Shown one piece after another: positions 1 to 6,363 of a stretch of 6,720 nt of DNA. The notes under the pieces are model-generated. The model was not told the DNA's origin and searched no databases. It saw nothing but the letters and a program-made list of their open reading frames with translations. Positions within the stretch are counted from its first letter, which is position 1, and the number at the start of each line of letters is the position of its first letter. This stretch comes from an uncultured Alphaproteobacteria bacterium (lineage in GTDB: Bacteria > Pseudomonadota > Alphaproteobacteria > RF32 > CAG-239). The stretch covers positions 1 to 6,720 of the forward strand of contig CAMOLN010000052.1 in the NCBI GenBank assembly GCA_946618745.1, in the 5' to 3' direction. Both the position numbers and the translations under genes were made by a program.

Positions 1-806
1 GAGCCAATGATGCTTATGAAAAAGTAAAAGACTTAGGAGTTAAACTCAAACAATTGGGTAATGAAATGGATGATGCGGCCAAACTCAGTGCTACCCATTT
101 GGAAAAATCCGGTGATAAATTACGTGCCTCGGTTAATGAAATAGCTGCCAATGCCGAGCGTATATCTAATAACATATTAGCTTCAGGTGAAGTGTTTGTC
201 AAACAGTCTCAGGCTTTATCTGCCTTGGCTGATTCCACTGCCGATAAAGTAAATTCCAGCTTGAGTGAGTTGGTTTCGGCCGGCAAAAGTTTTGAGGAAC
301 ACGGACAGAACCTTATCAAAGAGAGTTCATTATTCAACGATAATTTATCTAACCAGTTGAAAGTGCTTTCCGACAGCACCAATAAAGCCGAGAAAGCTAT
401 ACAAGGATTAAATTCTTCTTATCAGAATATCAAAGTTGATACCTTTATTAAAGACTCAACCAAGATAATGAAAATATTAGAAAACATATCTGTTGATATT
501 AATCGCTTGCTAAATCCCAAAGGTGAGGACGATTTATGGAAGAGATTTTATAATGGTGATACGCAAATCTTTATTCGCACCTTGGTTAAGAATATGTCTA
601 ACTCTCAAATAGCAGCAATGCGTAAAGAGTTTGAAAAGAACGATGAGTTGCGCTCATTGGTAATCAAGTATATGAATGAGTTTGAATCCTTGGTTGAAAA
701 ATCTAAAGACCATGAGCATGCTGCTGCTTTAATGGCCGTAATTTCCGGATCGGATTTAGGGCGTTTGTATTATGTTTTGAGCAAAGCACTCAACAAATTA
801 AATTAG
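1..806 (+). CDS. Coiled-coil protein with conserved C-terminal domain (3' part, start outside window)
   Basis: The frame is open to the left edge (first full codon at base 3), so 267 C-terminal residues are visible and the true start lies upstream; the TTG at 54 is only an internal codon. Residues about 1-150 are an amphipathic helix rich in Ala, Ser, Asn, Leu, Lys and Glu with heptad-like spacing, resembling methyl-accepting or apolipoprotein-like coiled coils. After a short linker comes a compact, charged C-terminal part of about 95 residues, starting near DLWKRFYNGD and including ALMAVISGSDLGRLYYVLSKAL. It contains no membrane segment; an anchor could lie in the unseen N-terminus. From memory, alphaproteobacteria have uncharacterised long coiled-coil proteins with a similar DLW.RF..GD...F.R.L ending, but I cannot name a function. 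It ends six bases before dusB on the same strand, so the two are probably cotranscribed. The gene is convincing; the role is unknown. Confidence 0.85.
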   Translation, partial: ANDAYEKVKDLGVKLKQLGNEMDDAAKLSATHLEKSGDKLRASVNEIAANAERISNNILASGEVFVKQSQALSALADSTADKVNSSLSELVSAGKSFEEHGQNLIKESSLFNDNLSNQLKVLSDSTNKAEKAIQGLNSSYQNIKVDTFIKDSTKIMKILENISVDINRLLNPKGEDDLWKRFYNGDTQIFIRTLVKNMSNSQIAAMRKEFEKNDELRSLVIKYMNEFESLVEKSKDHEHAAALMAVISGSDLGRLYYVLSKALNKLN

Positions 807-812
807 GTGTAA

Positions 813-1778
813 ATGACGGCATTGCATTTTGATAGTAAAGTATTTTTAAGTCCGATGGCCGGAATTACCGATAAGCCGTTGCGCCGGCTGACTCATTCTT
901 TCGGTGCCGGTAACATTACCACCGAAATGGTAGCGGTTAATGCCCTCAATCGTAAAAATGCCAAAACTTATCGTATTGCCGATGTTAGTGATGAAGATTA
1001 TCCGGTTAGCGTTCAGCTGGTTGGCGGTGAGCCGGAGCTTTTTGCCGAAGCGATTAAATTAGTTGAAGATTTAGGGGCGGCCGGAATTGATATTAATATG
1101 GGCTGTCCGGTCAAAAAAATTGTCAATAATCATAGTGGTTCCTATCTCATGCAGGATATCAAGCGTGCGGCCGCAATTATAAGGGCAGCCCGCGCAGCAA
1201 CATCACTTCCTTTAAGTGTCAAATTTCGCAAAGGATGGGATCACCAACACGTTAATGCGGTGGAATTTGCAAAAATGTGTGAAGATTGCGGCACTGATTA
1301 TATTACCGTTCATGGGCGCACTCGTTCGGATATGTATTCCGGTATTGCTGATTGGAACATTATTGCTGAAGTCAAGCAAGCCGTAAATATTCCGGTTATT
1401 GGTAACGGAGATATTGATTCTTGCATCAAGGCTGAAGAAATGATTAAACAAACGTCAGTTGATGGAGTAATGATAGGTCGGGCTTCTTTAGGGCATCCGT
1501 GGTTGATTGCTCAAGTTCATAATTTTTTGACTAAAGGGACTATCCCCGAAAATTTAAATATACCTCAAATAAAAGAGGTATTATTGCGCCATATAGATGG
1601 GCTCAAAGAGTATTATGGAGAACGCACGGCCCTATCTTTGGCTCGAAAATATGTTTGCTGGTATTGTAAAGGTATGCGCAATGCTTGCGAATTTCGTTCA
1701 AATTTTGTATTGATAAATGATATAAAACAGGCATATAATTTAATAGATGAATTTTTTGATAATCAGGAGGAACAATGA
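813..1778 (+). CDS. dusB: tRNA-dihydrouridine synthase, DusB/NifR3 family
   Basis: Flavin enzyme that reduces specific uridines in the tRNA D-loop to dihydrouridine with NADPH, in the cytosol. At 321 residues it matches the E. coli DusB length. It shows the N-terminal FMN-binding SPMAGITDKP (13-22), the signature DINMGCPVKK with catalytic Cys98 (aligned with E. coli C100), Lys137 in VKFRKGW, His167 in TVHGRTR, the FMN phosphate loop GNGD (197-200) and IGRA (222-225 region), then the C-terminal helical tRNA-binding domain. GSYLM replaces the more usual GSALM after the catalytic loop. The ATG at 813 gives the family's normal N-terminus; a modest AGGTG overlaps the stop codon of the upstream gene and lies very close to the start, so translation may be coupled. 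In alphaproteobacteria this gene (nifR3) normally precedes ntrBC; here trkA follows directly. Confidence 0.96.
   Translation: MTALHFDSKVFLSPMAGITDKPLRRLTHSFGAGNITTEMVAVNALNRKNAKTYRIADVSDEDYPVSVQLVGGEPELFAEAIKLVEDLGAAGIDINMGCPVKKIVNNHSGSYLMQDIKRAAAIIRAARAATSLPLSVKFRKGWDHQHVNAVEFAKMCEDCGTDYITVHGRTRSDMYSGIADWNIIAEVKQAVNIPVIGNGDIDSCIKAEEMIKQTSVDGVMIGRASLGHPWLIAQVHNFLTKGTIPENLNIPQIKEVLLRHIDGLKEYYGERTALSLARKYVCWYCKGMRNACEFRSNFVLINDIKQAYNLIDEFFDNQEEQ
1765..1770 (+). promoter_or_regulatory. Strong ribosome binding site for trkA inside the end of dusB
   Basis: A full AGGAGG lies four bases before the trkA ATG and within the last dusB codons. With the ATGA overlap of stop and start it fixes the trkA start and suggests coupled translation. 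Confidence 0.8.
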
Positions 1779-3133
1779 AAATAATCGTTTGTGGAGCAGG
1801 ATCAGTCGGTAAAAGTATTGTCAGTTATTTAACCAAAGGCTCAAGTGACATCATTGTTATTGATGACAATCAACGCAGATTGGATGAATTAGCACAGGAA
1901 TTTGATGTGTTGCCGATTTTAGGTGTCCCTTCACATCCGGATATTTTAGAGCGTGCCGGCGCCAAAGATTGTGATATAATATTGGCTGTTACCGAAAGCG
2001 ACGAAGTAAATATGATTGTTTGCCAATTGGCATACAGTTTGTTTAATGTTCGCAAAAAAATTGCCGGAGTTAAAAGTGATACTTTTCTCGATCCGTTATG
2101 GGGAATGCTCTATAACGATAACCATTTGCCGATTGATTTACTTATCTCTCCGGATATTGATATCGCCGAACACATTTTAAGAATTTTGCAATATCCAGGC
2201 AGTTCTGGAATTCTTCCGGTATTAAATGGGCAATATTGTATCCTGACTATCAATATCGGCAGTGAAAATCCTTTTCCCGAAACTCCCATAAATAATATTA
2301 TTCGTCAGTTTGATGATAATGATGTCGGGTTCATTAACATCGTTCGTAATAATACCGGTTTTATTCCCAGTATGTATGACACTATTGAAGCAGGTGATGA
2401 AATAAATTTATTGGTAAAATGCAATGATATATACTCGGTTATCAGCGGTTTCGGTTTAGAGAAAAATACTAACGAACGGTTGGTTATATTCGGGGGAGGG
2501 GCAATTGCTCAATATATTTGCTCTCGCATTGAAAACAGTGATGTTATAACTTCGGCCCGCCTGATTGAAGAAGATATTAACCAAGCTCGTGAACTAGCCC
2601 GGCGTTTCAATCGTGTTGTGGTTATCAATGGTGAAATGATGAGCGATGTTATTCTTTCCGAAGCCGATATTACTCAAGCGGACGCTGCCATTGCCGTAAC
2701 CGAAAATGATAAAGACAATTTATTAGCCTCACTGATAGCTTCTAAAGATGGGGTAGGAACAACTGTTTCGCTGATTAACACTCCTTCCTATAATAATCTT
2801 ATGTTTAACATTGTCGGCAACACTATTGTTGATCGTAGCGCCATTGCCATATCAAAATTATTAAGGGAGATACGTAATTCTAATATTGCCAGTGCTTATT
2901 CGGTATCACGCGGTCAGGGTGAAATTTGGGAAATTATTATAAGTGATGAAAATTCTTGCGTTGCTAAAAAGAACGGTGAACTGGGGTTGCCTAAATCTTG
3001 TCGGGTTATTGCCGTATTAAGAGGAGAAGAATTAATTTATCCTGATCTTAATTTCAAATTTGAAATCGGTGATAAGCTTTTGGTTTACGTTGATTCTTCC
3101 CAGGTTAAACAAGCCGAAGATATTTTTTGTTAA
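1775..3133 (+). CDS. trkA: Trk potassium uptake regulatory protein TrkA
   Basis: Cytosolic NAD(H)-binding gating subunit of the Trk potassium uptake system; it binds the membrane channel TrkH/TrkG, which is not in this window. At 452 residues it is close to E. coli TrkA (458) and has the full tandem RCK layout. RCK_N 1 starts at residue 1 with the Rossmann loop GAGSVG (7-12), an acidic residue after strand 2 (IVIDD, 27-31) and TESDEVNM (73-80). RCK_C 1 covers about 140-228. RCK_N 2 starts near 236 with IFGGGAIA (238-245) and has TENDKDNLLASL (309-320). RCK_C 2 ends with FEIGDKLLVYVD (429-440). Both nucleotide loops look intact. It overlaps dusB by four bases. In many alphaproteobacteria trkA sits between ntrX and hfq, so its place before hfq is ancestral while its contact with dusB is not. 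Confidence 0.96.
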   Translation: MKIIVCGAGSVGKSIVSYLTKGSSDIIVIDDNQRRLDELAQEFDVLPILGVPSHPDILERAGAKDCDIILAVTESDEVNMIVCQLAYSLFNVRKKIAGVKSDTFLDPLWGMLYNDNHLPIDLLISPDIDIAEHILRILQYPGSSGILPVLNGQYCILTINIGSENPFPETPINNIIRQFDDNDVGFINIVRNNTGFIPSMYDTIEAGDEINLLVKCNDIYSVISGFGLEKNTNERLVIFGGGAIAQYICSRIENSDVITSARLIEEDINQARELARRFNRVVVINGEMMSDVILSEADITQADAAIAVTENDKDNLLASLIASKDGVGTTVSLINTPSYNNLMFNIVGNTIVDRSAIAISKLLREIRNSNIASAYSVSRGQGEIWEIIISDENSCVAKKNGELGLPKSCRVIAVLRGEELIYPDLNFKFEIGDKLLVYVDSSQVKQAEDIFC

Positions 3134-3147
3134 AAGTCTTTGACTTT
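3133..3147 (+). repeat. Short inverted repeat after trkA, overlapping the hfq -35 box
   Basis: AAAGTC and GACTTT form a six-base-pair perfect inverted repeat around a TTT loop, beginning at the last base of the trkA stop codon. No T-run follows, so it is a poor intrinsic terminator. Its right arm contributes to the TTGACT hexamer proposed as the hfq -35 box, so it could be an operator or chance. Confidence 0.4.
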
Positions 3148-3169
3148 ATCAAAAAATTATTATTAAAAT
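3140..3169 (+). promoter_or_regulatory. Probable housekeeping promoter for hfq-hflX
   Basis: TTGACT (3140-3145) and TAAAAT (3164-3169) are separated by 18 bases in an AT-rich gap, each one base off the sigma-70 type consensus. Transcription would start near 3176 and give a leader of about 27 bases carrying the hfq ribosome binding site. Inferred from sequence only; readthrough from trkA is also possible because no good terminator separates them. Confidence 0.55.
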
Positions 3170-3190
3170 AACACAACAATAAAAAATAAA

Positions 3191-3195
3191 AGGAG
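3191..3195 (+). promoter_or_regulatory. Ribosome binding site for hfq
   Basis: AGGAG sits seven bases before the ATG at 3203, which supports this start and so the unusual N-terminal residues of this Hfq. Confidence 0.75.
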
Positions 3196-3202
3196 TAAAT
3201 CC

Positions 3203-3418
3203 ATGGAAACGGATAAAACAGTTGAAAATGATTTTTTGGGTAAATTAAAAGACGGCGAAGTTGCTGTTACGGTATTCTTGGTCAATGGTGTAAAGTTGCA
3301 AGGCATTATCACTTGGTTTGATGCCAACTCTTTGTTATTGCGCCGTGACGGACATACTCAGTTAGTTTATAAACATGCCGTTTCTACCATTATGCCCGGT
3401 GATGCGGTAGAGCTTTAA
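3203..3418 (+). CDS. hfq: RNA chaperone Hfq (short, tail-less, altered proximal face)
   Basis: Sm-fold protein that forms a hexameric ring and pairs small RNAs with mRNAs. The 71 residues hold the complete core: N-terminal helix (about 8-18), Sm1 with [19 protein letters not shown] (22-40) and Sm2 with [13 protein letters not shown] (53-65). The sequence stops six residues after Sm2, so there is no disordered C-terminal tail. It aligns without gaps to E. coli Hfq up to residue 46. Distal-face residues are kept or conservative (F25, N28, G29, V30, L32, Q33), and K57/H58 match E. coli K56/H57. However, E. coli Q8, D9, Q41 and F42 correspond to E8, N9, A41 and N42, and the rim arginines R16, R17 and R19 correspond to K16, D17 and E19. 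The family assignment is secure; weaker proximal and rim RNA binding is inference. hflX follows after three bases. Confidence 0.97.
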   Translation: METDKTVENDFLGKLKDGEVAVTVFLVNGVKLQGIITWFDANSLLLRRDGHTQLVYKHAVSTIMPGDAVEL

Positions 3419-3421
3419 TCT

Positions 3422-4723
3422 GTGCCTTTGGAAAAATTCGAGTTTAATAATCCGGAACTCACTAAAGTAGCCGTAATATTTCCGGATATCTACGGAGTTG
3501 ATTTGTCTTTGCCTCCGCAAGCCCGTTTAGATGAAGCTTGCGGTTTGGCTCGTGCTATCAATTTAGATGTCGTTTATCAAAATATAATTAAAATAAAAAC
3601 ACCTAAAGCCGGAACTTTAATCGGGCAGGGTGTCATCGAGGATTTGCGAAAGATTATTACCGCCCAAATGATTGATTTGGTAATCTTTGACACTTCACTG
3701 TCTCCGATTCAGCAGCGTAATCTGGAAGAAAAGCTAAATGTAAAAGTTATTGACCGCACTGCTCTTATATTGGAAATATTCGGCGAACGCGCCCAAACTA
3801 AAGAAGGAAAGTTGCAGGTTGAACTGGCGCATCTCACCTATCAGCGCAGTCGTTTGGTGCGCAGTTGGACCCACCTTGAAAGGCAACGCGGCGGCGGTGG
3901 TTTTTTAGGAGGTCCCGGTGAAAAACAAATTGAGCTTGATCGTCGCATTATCGATAATAAAATAATTGCTCTCAAAAAAGACTTGGAAAAGGTCAAACTC
4001 ACTCGCTCTATTCAACGTCAGGCACGCAGTCGGGTGCCTTATCCGATAGTGGCTTTCGTCGGTTATACCAATGCCGGAAAATCGACTTTGTTTAATTTGC
4101 TGACGTCCGAAAATGTTTTAGCTCAAGATATGTTGTTTGCCACTCTTGATACTTCCATGAGCAAAATAAAACTCCCCTCCGGTCGTGAGATAATCTTGTC
4201 TGATACTGTCGGTTTTATCTCTGATTTGCCTCATGAATTGATAATGGCTTTTCGCGCTACTTTGGAAGAAGTTTTGCAAGCTGATTTGATAATTCACATC
4301 CGAGATGCCGCTTTTGAAAATTCAGCGCAGCAAAAACAAGACGTTATCAAAGTGCTTATCGGTATAGGCTTGGATAATATTACCGCTTCGGAAAAATATC
4401 TCGAAGTGCTTAATAAAATCGATTTGTTAGATACGGAACACAAAAATAAACTGCTTGCCCGTTTATCGGCTAATCAAATTGCCTTATCAGCCCTAACCGG
4501 TGAGGGTAAACAATTTTTGTTGCAAAAGATTGATAATTCTTTAAGCCGCACTCATCAAACCATAACAGTTACCGCACCTGCCGCAGATGGCAAAAATTTG
4601 GCTTGGATGCATTCCCATTGTGAAGTCTTGTCCGAACAAAATATCGGCGAAAGCCTCAAATTTACTATTCGTGCTTCCGCCGAAACTATCGCTAAATTAC
4701 GTCATCGCCTTTCAGGCAATTAA
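3422..4723 (+). CDS. hflX: Ribosome-associated GTPase HflX
   Basis: GTPase that binds the 50S subunit and splits stalled or heat-damaged 70S ribosomes. The 433 residues have the family order: N-terminal HflX domain (about 15-120, with GTLIGQG 64-70 and SLSPIQQRNLE 92-102), linker with the signature WTHLERQRGGGGFLGGPGE (149-167), then the GTPase domain: G1 GYTNAGKST (214-222), G2 threonine in FATLDT (239-244), G3 DTVGF (261-265), G4 NKID (331-334) and G5 SAL (356-358), and a C-terminal region to 433. The usual GPGETQ motif reads GPGEKQ (Lys168 for Thr), an uncommon change in a very conserved loop. The GTG start is three bases after the hfq stop with only a weak GGTAGAG upstream, which suggests coupling to hfq translation; the nearby TTG at 3428 is a less likely alternative. 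The stop codon overlaps that of convergent proS. Confidence 0.95.
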   Translation: MPLEKFEFNNPELTKVAVIFPDIYGVDLSLPPQARLDEACGLARAINLDVVYQNIIKIKTPKAGTLIGQGVIEDLRKIITAQMIDLVIFDTSLSPIQQRNLEEKLNVKVIDRTALILEIFGERAQTKEGKLQVELAHLTYQRSRLVRSWTHLERQRGGGGFLGGPGEKQIELDRRIIDNKIIALKKDLEKVKLTRSIQRQARSRVPYPIVAFVGYTNAGKSTLFNLLTSENVLAQDMLFATLDTSMSKIKLPSGREIILSDTVGFISDLPHELIMAFRATLEEVLQADLIIHIRDAAFENSAQQKQDVIKVLIGIGLDNITASEKYLEVLNKIDLLDTEHKNKLLARLSANQIALSALTGEGKQFLLQKIDNSLSRTHQTITVTAPAADGKNLAWMHSHCEVLSEQNIGESLKFTIRASAETIAKLRHRLSGN

Positions 4724-6237
4724 TAGCACTTAGCATAAATTACATCAATTGTTGCCGGTTTTCCGGTCAACAAACAAACACCTTGCGTGCCGGATTGATC
4801 AAACGGCAAACAACGAATGGTAATTTTTAACTCTTTTAACAGAGCATCACTGTTTTCATCACCCGACCATTTGCCGCGCACAAAAGCCACTTTACCTTGT
4901 TTGCCGTCCTCAATCCATTCACTTTGGTTGGCAAAATAAGCTCTGAATTCTTCCGGAGTTTTGATATCGGTGCGAATATTGGCTTGTAAACGAGCCTTGG
5001 CCCGAGATAACATCTCAGCCTGAATATCTTCCAAATATCCTACCGTATTCGCAATTAAATCATCTTTGCTGACAATCGTTTTACCTTCGGTGGTGTTAAT
5101 ATAAATTCGGCGTTTCATCATCACATTGTTTGCTTCAACATCACGTTTGCCGATTTCCAAAATAATCGGTGCCCCTTTGCGGGTCCACTCCCAGAATTTA
5201 TCCACGCTCGACTTGTCGCGCTTATCCAGTTTAATCCGAATTTTCTCGCCAAACGGCATTGCTTTGTTAAGCTCGTTGCGCAAATTATTGATATAATCCA
5301 TCACCGCTTCCGTGTCGGCCTCATTTTTAATTACCGGCACCATCACAATTTGATAAGGTGCAATCTTCGGCGGAGTAACCATACCCTCATCATCGGCATG
5401 CGTCATAATCAACCCGCCAATGAGACGTGTCGAAACTCCCCAGGAGGTAGTATAAGCAAATTCCGGCTGATTATTTTTGTTAATAAAAGTAATGTTTGCC
5501 GACTTGGCAAAATTCTGCCCCAAATAGTGCGAAGTTCCGGCTTGTAAAGCCTTGCCGTCTTGCATCATTGCTTCAACGCAATAAGTATCAACCGCTCCGG
5601 GGAATTTATCATATTCCGGTTTGCGGCCGCAAATTACCGGCATCGCTAAAGTATCTTCACAAAGTTTGCGATATTCTTCCAACATGGTTTTGGTTTCAGA
5701 TTCGGCTTCTTCGTGAGTGGAATGGGCAGTATGCCCTTCTTGCCATAAAAATTCACGCGTACGTAAAAACAGGCGAGGGCGCATCTCCCAACGCACCACA
5801 TTAGCCCATTGATTAATCAAAACCGGCAAATCACGATAAGATTTAACCCATTTGGAAAATGAATCGGCAATAATTGTCTCGGAAGTAGGGCGCACGATTA
5901 AAGGCTCATCCAAAGGCGAGGCCGGAGTAAGATGTCCGTCTTTGGTTTCCAATCGAGAGTGCGTAACCACAGCCATCTCTTTGGCAAAACCTTCAACATG
6001 GTCAGCTTCTTTTTGAAAAAACGACAATGGAATAAACATCGGAAAATAGCAGTTTTCATGGTCAAGAGCCTTGATTTGCCCATCAAATTCATCTCTGATA
6101 CGCTCCCAAATACCATAACCCCAAGGTTTGATAACCATACATCCCGGCGAAGCGGAATTTTCGGCCATATCAGCCGCCGCCACCACTGCTTGATACCATT
6201 CGGGATAATTGTCTTTGCGGATAGTTTTAATAGTCAT
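4720..6237 (-). CDS. proS: Prolyl-tRNA synthetase, archaeal/eukaryotic-type (ProS type without INS editing domain)
   Basis: Class II synthetase that joins proline to tRNA-Pro in the cytosol. The 505 residues show motif 1 around GYGIWERIRDEFD to FIP (40-70), RPTSET (116-121), motif 2 FLRTREFLWQEGHTAH (157-172), the tRNA-acceptor-side QAGTSHYLGQNFAK (232-245), and motif 3 TSWGVSTRLIGGLIMTH with Arg271. An anticodon-binding domain (about 294-400) and the extra C-terminal domain ending in a terminal Tyr follow. There is no roughly 180-residue INS editing insertion between motifs 2 and 3. This layout belongs to the archaeal/eukaryotic-type ProRS; most alphaproteobacteria instead have a bacterial-type enzyme of about 430-440 residues. 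In the C-terminal zinc-domain pattern WCGDExC...CxxC, this protein has W457-S458-GDE-N-S463 and C488-L-L-T491, so three of four cysteines are absent. An AAGGA (6251-6247) nine bases before the ATG supports the start. GC content and codon use look like the neighbours, so any transfer is old. Confidence 0.96.
   Translation of the reverse strand: MTIKTIRKDNYPEWYQAVVAAADMAENSASPGCMVIKPWGYGIWERIRDEFDGQIKALDHENCYFPMFIPLSFFQKEADHVEGFAKEMAVVTHSRLETKDGHLTPASPLDEPLIVRPTSETIIADSFSKWVKSYRDLPVLINQWANVVRWEMRPRLFLRTREFLWQEGHTAHSTHEEAESETKTMLEEYRKLCEDTLAMPVICGRKPEYDKFPGAVDTYCVEAMMQDGKALQAGTSHYLGQNFAKSANITFINKNNQPEFAYTTSWGVSTRLIGGLIMTHADDEGMVTPPKIAPYQIVMVPVIKNEADTEAVMDYINNLRNELNKAMPFGEKIRIKLDKRDKSSVDKFWEWTRKGAPIILEIGKRDVEANNVMMKRRIYINTTEGKTIVSKDDLIANTVGYLEDIQAEMLSRAKARLQANIRTDIKTPEEFRAYFANQSEWIEDGKQGKVAFVRGKWSGDENSDALLKELKITIRCLPFDQSGTQGVCLLTGKPATIDVIYAKCY
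4751..4771. other. Stable hairpin just past the hflX stop, inside the end of proS
   Basis: GTTG-CCGG, a TTTT loop, then CCGG-T-CAAC gives eight base pairs with one bulged base, centred about 38 bases downstream of the hflX stop. Neither strand has a good T-run after it, so it is not a standard intrinsic terminator. It could form in either transcript and might stabilise or pause the 3' end of hflX mRNA. It also encodes part of the ProRS C-terminus (TGKPATI region), so it may be a by-product of coding. Confidence 0.3.
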
Positions 6238-6306
6238 TTTGTTTATTCCTTTCTTTCACAACGTAATGAAAAACCCGTCCTCCCCATTGAGGGCAAGTAT
6301 TCGTGC

Positions 6307-6334
6307 ACTATAACACCATAATTTATTACGTCAA
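6307..6334 (-). promoter_or_regulatory. Probable promoter for proS
   Basis: Read on the minus strand, TTGACG (6334-6329) and TATAGT (6312-6307) are separated by 16 bases, each one base off consensus. The predicted start near 6300 gives a leader of about 60 bases. No T-box or known riboswitch motif is visible in that leader. Confidence 0.55.
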
Positions 6335-6363
6335 GAAATTTTGCTTCATATTGTCAAAAATAC

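Noticed and set aside
14..202. Minus-strand frame of 62 codons opposite the coiled-coil gene
   Set aside because: Antisense shadow of a clear coding frame, no ribosome binding site.
54..806. Treating the TTG at 54 as the true start of the first gene
   Set aside because: The same frame is open to the left window edge and continues the same coiled-coil character, and there is no convincing ribosome binding site before 54.
4751..4771. Bidirectional intrinsic terminator between hflX and proS
   Set aside because: The hairpin is stable but lacks a T-run on either side and lies within the proS coding region, so it was kept only as a low-confidence structure.
5496..5804. Plus-strand open frame of 102 codons antisense to proS
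   Set aside because: It lies wholly inside the strongly conserved ProRS catalytic region, has no ribosome binding site and reads as Cys/Arg/Pro-rich shadow sequence.
5898..6116. Minus-strand frame of 72 codons within proS
   Set aside because: It is an alternative frame of proS on the same strand with no independent start signals.
1..6237. Repeated GCCGG/TCCGG words as possible DNA uptake or chi-like sites
   Set aside because: They occur mostly in coding frame as GCC-GGN (Ala-Gly) or CCG proline codons, so codon preference explains them; they are not enriched in intergenic gaps.
6243..6287. Fourteen-codon upstream frame in the proS leader (MGRTGFSLRCERKE)
   Set aside because: It has no Shine-Dalgarno sequence and contains no proline codon, so it does not look like a proline-sensing leader peptide; most likely chance.
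6238..6300. T-box or riboswitch in the proS leader
   Set aside because: The leader is only about 60 bases and has no T-box core motif or other recognised aptamer pattern.
5932..6321. Plus-strand open frame of 129 codons antisense to the 5' end of proS and its promoter
   Set aside because: It covers conserved ProRS codons and the proS promoter, lacks a start signal, and its composition is unlike any protein family I recognise.
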